DNA of 10,260 bases from Pseudomonadota bacterium (GTDB taxonomy: Bacteria > Pseudomonadota > Gammaproteobacteria > Xanthomonadales > Xanthomonadaceae). The position numbers and the translations under genes were made by a program. The DNA is taken from assembly GCA_023438325.1 (NCBI GenBank), contig JAEXRB010000189.1, positions 1 through 10,260 on the forward strand, in the 5' to 3' direction. Positions 7,377 to 10,260 of this stretch are shown here, piece by piece. The notes beneath the pieces were generated by a model that was not told where the DNA came from, ran no database searches, and saw only the letters and a list, made by a program, of their open reading frames with translations. How positions within the stretch are numbered: the first letter of the stretch is position 1; the number at the start of each line of letters is the position of its first letter.

Positions 7377-7841
7377 GCCGACGCGCGACTGGTGCAACAC
7401 CGCGCCGCTGCCATCCACCACGGCCACATCCACCTCCACGCCCTGTCGCACGCTTTCAGTGACGGTACAAAAGCCCTCGAACTGGGTCAGGATGCGATCA
7501 AGGCTGGTGTAATCGGCGGCAAGCCCCGGCAACTGGATCCGCACCGCGATGTCCTCCACCCGCACGCGTTTGTCTGCGTTGCGACCGGTGCGCGAGGTTG
7601 CCGTGGCACGCAGCCGGCCGCCGGGCACGTTCTTGAACTTGCCCAGGGAGAACAGCAGGCTCGCAGCCAGGCAGTTGACCACGGCAGCGGTCAGCATGCG
7701 CTCCGGGTTGGGGCCGGCATCGTGCCCGAGCGGTGCGGAAAGATCGGTGGAAAGATCCGGAATCGCACTGTCCTCGAAACGAACCCGGAATTCGTAGCCG
7801 GAAACCTGTTCCAGCGTGACGCTGACGCTTTCTTCGCTCAT
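7362..7841 (-). CDS. OsmC/Ohr-family thiol peroxidase-like protein
   Basis: A 159-residue cytoplasmic protein of the OsmC/Ohr superfamily, whose characterised members reduce organic hydroperoxides with a reactive cysteine pair; some act on sulfur compounds instead. The two signature cysteines are present: Cys57 in NPERMLTAAVVNCLAASL (45-62) and Cys125 in GFCTVTESVRQG (123-134), where the usual CPVS-type motif reads CTVT. Length is close to the family's 140-160 residues. The ATG at 7841 has an excellent ribosome site, GAGG at 7852-7849 with 7-base spacing, which overlaps the stop of trxC. The gene therefore follows trxC by nine bases and is probably translated from the same message. Thioredoxin beside it is a plausible reductant, though Ohr proteins classically use lipoylated proteins. 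The exact subfamily and substrate cannot be told; the neighbours (diheme protein, RND pump) point away from a simple osmotic-stress role. Confidence 0.88.
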   Translation of the reverse strand: MSEESVSVTLEQVSGYEFRVRFEDSAIPDLSTDLSAPLGHDAGPNPERMLTAAVVNCLAASLLFSLGKFKNVPGGRLRATATSRTGRNADKRVRVEDIAVRIQLPGLAADYTSLDRILTQFEGFCTVTESVRQGVEVDVAVVDGSGAVLHQSRVGGPAA

Positions 7842-7848
7842 GTCATGT

Positions 7849-7852
7849 CCTC
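7849..7852 (-). promoter_or_regulatory. Ribosome binding site of the OsmC-like gene, overlapping the trxC stop
   Basis: GAGG on the minus strand (7852-7849) lies seven bases before the ATG at 7841. It shares bases with the TGA of trxC at 7853-7851, so ribosomes ending trxC arrive exactly on this site, which favours coupled translation. Confidence 0.7.
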
Positions 7853-8306
7853 AAGCAGGTGAAAGGGGAAGATGCTGACGCGCCCACTGGATGATGGCAT
7901 TGGCCGGCATGGCGCCGGATTGCCGTGCCAGTTCGCGCCCATGCAGGAACAGCACCATGGTCGGAATGCTACGGATGTCGAAACGCGATCCGAGCGCGGG
8001 CTGTGCCTCGGTATCGACCTTGGCCAGACGCACATCCGGCTCCAGCACTTTCGCCGCCTGCGCATATGCCGGCGCCATCGCACGACACGGGCCACACCAC
8101 GGCGCCCAGAAATCCACCAGCAACGGTACGTCGCTGCGCGTTGCGTGGGTATCGAAAACGGTTTCATCCAGCGCGAACGGCTGGCCGGGAAACAAGGGGC
8201 TGCGGCATTGCCCGCAGGTGGGCGCATCAGGCAAGCGCGCCGCCGGCACACGATTCATCCGGTGGCAGTGCGGACAGGCCAGCAACAGGGAAGCGGAAGA
8301 ACTCAC
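7851..8306 (-). CDS. trxC: Thioredoxin 2 (TrxC), with N-terminal zinc finger
   Basis: A 151-residue cytoplasmic thioredoxin of the TrxC type, which reduces protein disulfides and is fed by thioredoxin reductase. The N-terminal zinc ribbon is seen as two cysteine pairs, CPHC at 11-14 and CGQC at 31-34. The thioredoxin fold follows with active site WAPWCGPC at 67-74, the buried-Asp strand LLVDFW at 62-67 and the cis-proline loop IRSIPT at 111-116 (Pro115). The start is GTG at 8306, supported by GGAG at 8317-8314 with 7-base spacing; E. coli TrxC also begins close to its first zinc cysteines. It sits between the diheme protein gene (36 bases upstream) and the OsmC-like gene (nine bases downstream) in the same direction. 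In E. coli trxC is under OxyR control and stands alone; here it seems tied to a redox gene set. Nothing looks damaged. Confidence 0.96.
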   Translation of the reverse strand: MSSSASLLLACPHCHRMNRVPAARLPDAPTCGQCRSPLFPGQPFALDETVFDTHATRSDVPLLVDFWAPWCGPCRAMAPAYAQAAKVLEPDVRLAKVDTEAQPALGSRFDIRSIPTMVLFLHGRELARQSGAMPANAIIQWARQHLPLSPA

Positions 8307-8313
8307 GGCGCGG

Positions 8314-8317
8314 CTCC
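8314..8317 (-). promoter_or_regulatory. Ribosome binding site deciding the GTG start of trxC
   Basis: GGAG on the minus strand (8317-8314) lies seven bases before GTG at 8306-8304. It lies inside a small 11-codon open frame (8338-8303) whose stop overlaps the GTG as GTGA. Confidence 0.65.
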
Positions 8318-8342
8318 GGTAAAGAGGTTGGCCATCATGCCT

Positions 8343-9296
8343 TCACTGGCCCGACTGGATGCGATAAGCGGCATGGCAGGCCACGCAATAGCTGCTGGCC
8401 TCGGCCACGCTTTTCAAGGCCACGTCCAGACGCTGCGCGTGCCCGGCTTCCTCGGCCAGTTGCGCGAAGCGGCCCACCATCGGGCGCGACATCGCGAACC
8501 AGCCTTCGGGCATCGCCGGGCGAAAGTCCACGCCGCGCGGTGTGCCGTTCGCACCGAGGCGGCCAGCGTCGGCGGCCTCCTGCCAGTTGCCGAGCGCAAG
8601 CGCACTCGTCACGCGCGAGAGCAGTTCCATGCGCCAGCGCATTTCAGCGCGCAGGGAATCGCGTTCGGCATCGCTCAAGAAAATCGCCACGCGGGCATCA
8701 TCCTCGCGCACTGCCGGCGCATCGGTTTCAGGCGGCACCTCCACCCAGAACATGCCGCGCAGGTCGCCTTCGGAAAACCCCGTGGCGGCATCGTCCGGAT
8801 ACCGCTCGGAAATGGCGGCGCGGATCGGTTCGGCGATGTTCTGGCCATGGCAGACAAGGCACGGCGCTTCGGTGCCGATGCCCTTGGCAACGCGCAACCG
8901 TCCATCTTCGCGGGCGATGTAGACAAGCTGGCCGACCGGCGTTCCGGCATGGCTTTTTTCCAGGAATTCCTCCAGCACAGGCGCCTGCCACGGCGCCGGC
9001 GCATTGGCCGGACTGCGCAAACGCAACGCGGTGCGCCCGATGCCGACGCCATGTTCTTCCGCCACCGATTGCGCAATGACAGGCGCCTGCACATGGCAGA
9101 AATCCACCGCCGCCACCGGCCCTTCGGCCTGCATCTTCGCCACCAGCGCGCCCTTGAGGCGCAGGCCCAGATCCGCCATTGCAGCCTGTGCGCGGGCTTG
9201 GTCGGGAGGAACCTCGACGGGTGCCTGCGCTGATGCGGCGGGGGCAAGCAACGAAAACAGGGCCGCGAGGGAATGGGCGCGGAAACGGAATGTCAT
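8343..9296 (-). CDS. Periplasmic two-heme c-type protein: DUF3365 (Tll0287-like) plus cytochrome c'-like C-terminus
   Basis: A 317-residue exported protein with two covalent heme-binding sites. A signal peptide ends at about residue 23 (ASA|QAP). Residues about 30-190 match the DUF3365/Tll0287-like domain: FCHVQAP at 66-72, VGIGRTALRLRSPANAPAPW at 84-103, heme site CLVCHG at 146-151, then YPDDAATGFSEGDLRG at 166-181. Residues about 200-317 look mostly helical and end in CVACHAAYR at 304-312, the C-terminal CxxCH arrangement of cytochrome c' four-helix bundles. The DUF3365 part is a PAS-like heme domain in known structures; c'-type hemes bind gases or carry electrons. It could be an electron-transfer or gas/redox-sensing partner of the RND pump, whose stop overlaps this ATG as ATGA; this is inference. 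The ATG at 9296 has AAGGA nine bases upstream. The domain join, not the heme sites, is the less certain part. Confidence 0.88.
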   Translation of the reverse strand: MTFRFRAHSLAALFSLLAPAASAQAPVEVPPDQARAQAAMADLGLRLKGALVAKMQAEGPVAAVDFCHVQAPVIAQSVAEEHGVGIGRTALRLRSPANAPAPWQAPVLEEFLEKSHAGTPVGQLVYIAREDGRLRVAKGIGTEAPCLVCHGQNIAEPIRAAISERYPDDAATGFSEGDLRGMFWVEVPPETDAPAVREDDARVAIFLSDAERDSLRAEMRWRMELLSRVTSALALGNWQEAADAGRLGANGTPRGVDFRPAMPEGWFAMSRPMVGRFAQLAEEAGHAQRLDVALKSVAEASSYCVACHAAYRIQSGQ

Positions 9297-10260
9297 GCGG
9301 AGGCTTCCTTGGGATCGGTGGCATTCGGGGTGGCGTGCGGCCCGCGCTGCGGCGGCCTGATCTTCAACAGCAGGACATACAGCAGCGGAATGACCACAAG
9401 TGTCAGAAGCGTCGAGACGAGGATGCCGAACACCAGCGAGATGGCAAGGCCGTTGAAGATCGGATCGTCGAGGATGAACAGCGCGCCGCCCATGGCCGCA
9501 ACCGCCGTCAGCGCGATGGGCTGGGCGCGCACCGCGCAGGCCTCGATGGCGGCATCCTCCACCGCCTTGCCCCGCGCGACGAGGTGGTCGATGAAGTCCA
9601 CCAGAAGGATCGAATTGCGCACGATGATTCCGGCCAGCGCGATCATGCCGATCATGCTGGTGGCGGTGAACTGCTTGCCGAGCAAGGCATGTCCGGGCAT
9701 CACGCCGATCAGGGTGAGCGGAATCGGCGCCATGATCACCAGCGGCACCAGATAGCTGCGGAACTGGCCCACCACGAGCAGGTAGATCAACACCAACCCG
9801 ACCGCATAGGCCAGCCCCATGTCGCGGAAGGTTTCAAAGGTGATCTGCCATTCGCCGTCCCACTTGATCGCGTAGGCGTCACGCGTTTCCGGCTGGTGGA
9901 AAAAGAACTGCTCCAGCATCACGCCATCGACCGATTCCGCAGCGATCTGGCCGACCAGGTCGAACATGCCGTACAGCGGGCTGTCCAGCCTGCCCGCCTC
10001 GTCCGCCATCACATAGGCCACCGGCAGGCCGTTCTTGTGCAGCACCGCCTGATCCCAACCGGCGACCTGCGGGCGCAGGACTTCGGACAGCGGAACCAGA
10101 GCGCCGGAATGCGAACGCACTACCAAGGTCAGCAGTCGATCGAGATCGGCTTCCACATCGGCCGGCAAGCGGATGCGCAAGGGCACAGGATGCTGCGCGC
10201 GACCGTCGTGGATGTAGCTCACGTCACTGCCGGCCACCGCCATCGAGATCACCTGTGCGA
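9293..10260 (-). CDS. RND-family efflux transporter permease, C-terminal part (5' end outside the window)
   Basis: The last 322 codons of a resistance-nodulation-division inner-membrane pump, a proton-driven exporter that works with a periplasmic adaptor. Full members have about 1000-1050 residues and twelve membrane helices. Visible are the end of the second periplasmic loop (docking/porter region, through about 9830) and five hydrophobic segments fitting helices 8-12, near 9823-9768, 9757-9692, 9670-9594, 9529-9467 and 9451-9365. The helix-10 motif reads GIIVRNSILLVDF (9628-9590 approximately), with Arg where AcrB has the proton-relay Lys940. The tail ends with a short polar stretch. The Asp pair of helix 4 lies outside the window, so activity cannot be checked. 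Its stop overlaps the start of the diheme gene by four bases (ATGA), indicating coupling. The lipid/drug (HAE) type looks closer than the heavy-metal CusA type, but substrate is unknown. Adaptor and outer-membrane genes, if present, lie to the right. Confidence 0.93.
   Translation of the reverse strand, partial: AQVISMAVAGSDVSYIHDGRAQHPVPLRIRLPADVEADLDRLLTLVVRSHSGALVPLSEVLRPQVAGWDQAVLHKNGLPVAYVMADEAGRLDSPLYGMFDLVGQIAAESVDGVMLEQFFFHQPETRDAYAIKWDGEWQITFETFRDMGLAYAVGLVLIYLLVVGQFRSYLVPLVIMAPIPLTLIGVMPGHALLGKQFTATSMIGMIALAGIIVRNSILLVDFIDHLVARGKAVEDAAIEACAVRAQPIALTAVAAMGGALFILDDPIFNGLAISLVFGILVSTLLTLVVIPLLYVLLLKIRPPQRGPHATPNATDPKEASA

Noticed and set aside
7872..9233. 453-codon plus-strand open frame
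   Set aside because: It is antisense to trxC and the diheme gene and crosses their junction. The translation is low-complexity His/Arg/Gly-rich with no recognisable motif.
1..10260. Search for mobile elements, tRNA genes, CRISPR repeats or toxin-antitoxin pairs
   Set aside because: Coding density, codon use and family matches look like ordinary chromosome throughout. I saw no transposase, integrase, repeat array or cloverleaf-like sequence.

Overview
The window is GC-rich bacterial DNA, densely packed with ordinary chromosomal genes. The gene content suggests a gammaproteobacterium, perhaps of the Xanthomonadales: divergent trmJ/suhB, an M13 lipoprotein peptidase, a zinc-finger thioredoxin 2, and an extended -10 promoter before suhB. 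The species assignment is inference. I see no tRNA, rRNA, CRISPR array, insertion sequence or phage gene.

Layout: (1) 1-1505, minus: an M13-family zinc metallopeptidase with a lipoprotein signal, cut by the window edge just before its zinc motif. (2) 1635-2417, plus, divergent from it: a single-domain polyphosphate kinase 2. (3) 2472-5518, minus: a two-gene unit with a 4-base ATGA overlap. Its first gene encodes a secreted PhnD-type binding protein. Its second encodes a membrane-bound HAMP-GGDEF-EAL protein. This looks like a periplasmic ligand sensor feeding cyclic-di-GMP turnover, with no ABC permease or ATPase beside it. (4) 5578-6369, minus: trmJ, tRNA position-32 2'-O-methyltransferase, divergent from (5) 6504-7337, plus: suhB, inositol monophosphatase family. 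(6) 7362-10260, minus: a compact run read from right to left, with an RND efflux permease (C-terminal part only), a secreted protein with two c-type heme sites (DUF3365/Tll0287-like part plus a cytochrome c'-like tail), thioredoxin 2 and an OsmC/Ohr-type thiol protein. Spacings of -4, 36 and 9 bases suggest one transcript.

The most interesting parts are the binding-protein/GGDEF-EAL pair and the RND-diheme-thioredoxin-OsmC run. The second would link inner-membrane export, periplasmic electron transfer or gas/sulfur sensing, and cytoplasmic thiol chemistry. Neither function is shown by sequence alone. No intergenic gap exceeds about 140 bases. The long open frames opposite the M13, GGDEF-EAL and diheme genes are high-GC shadows.
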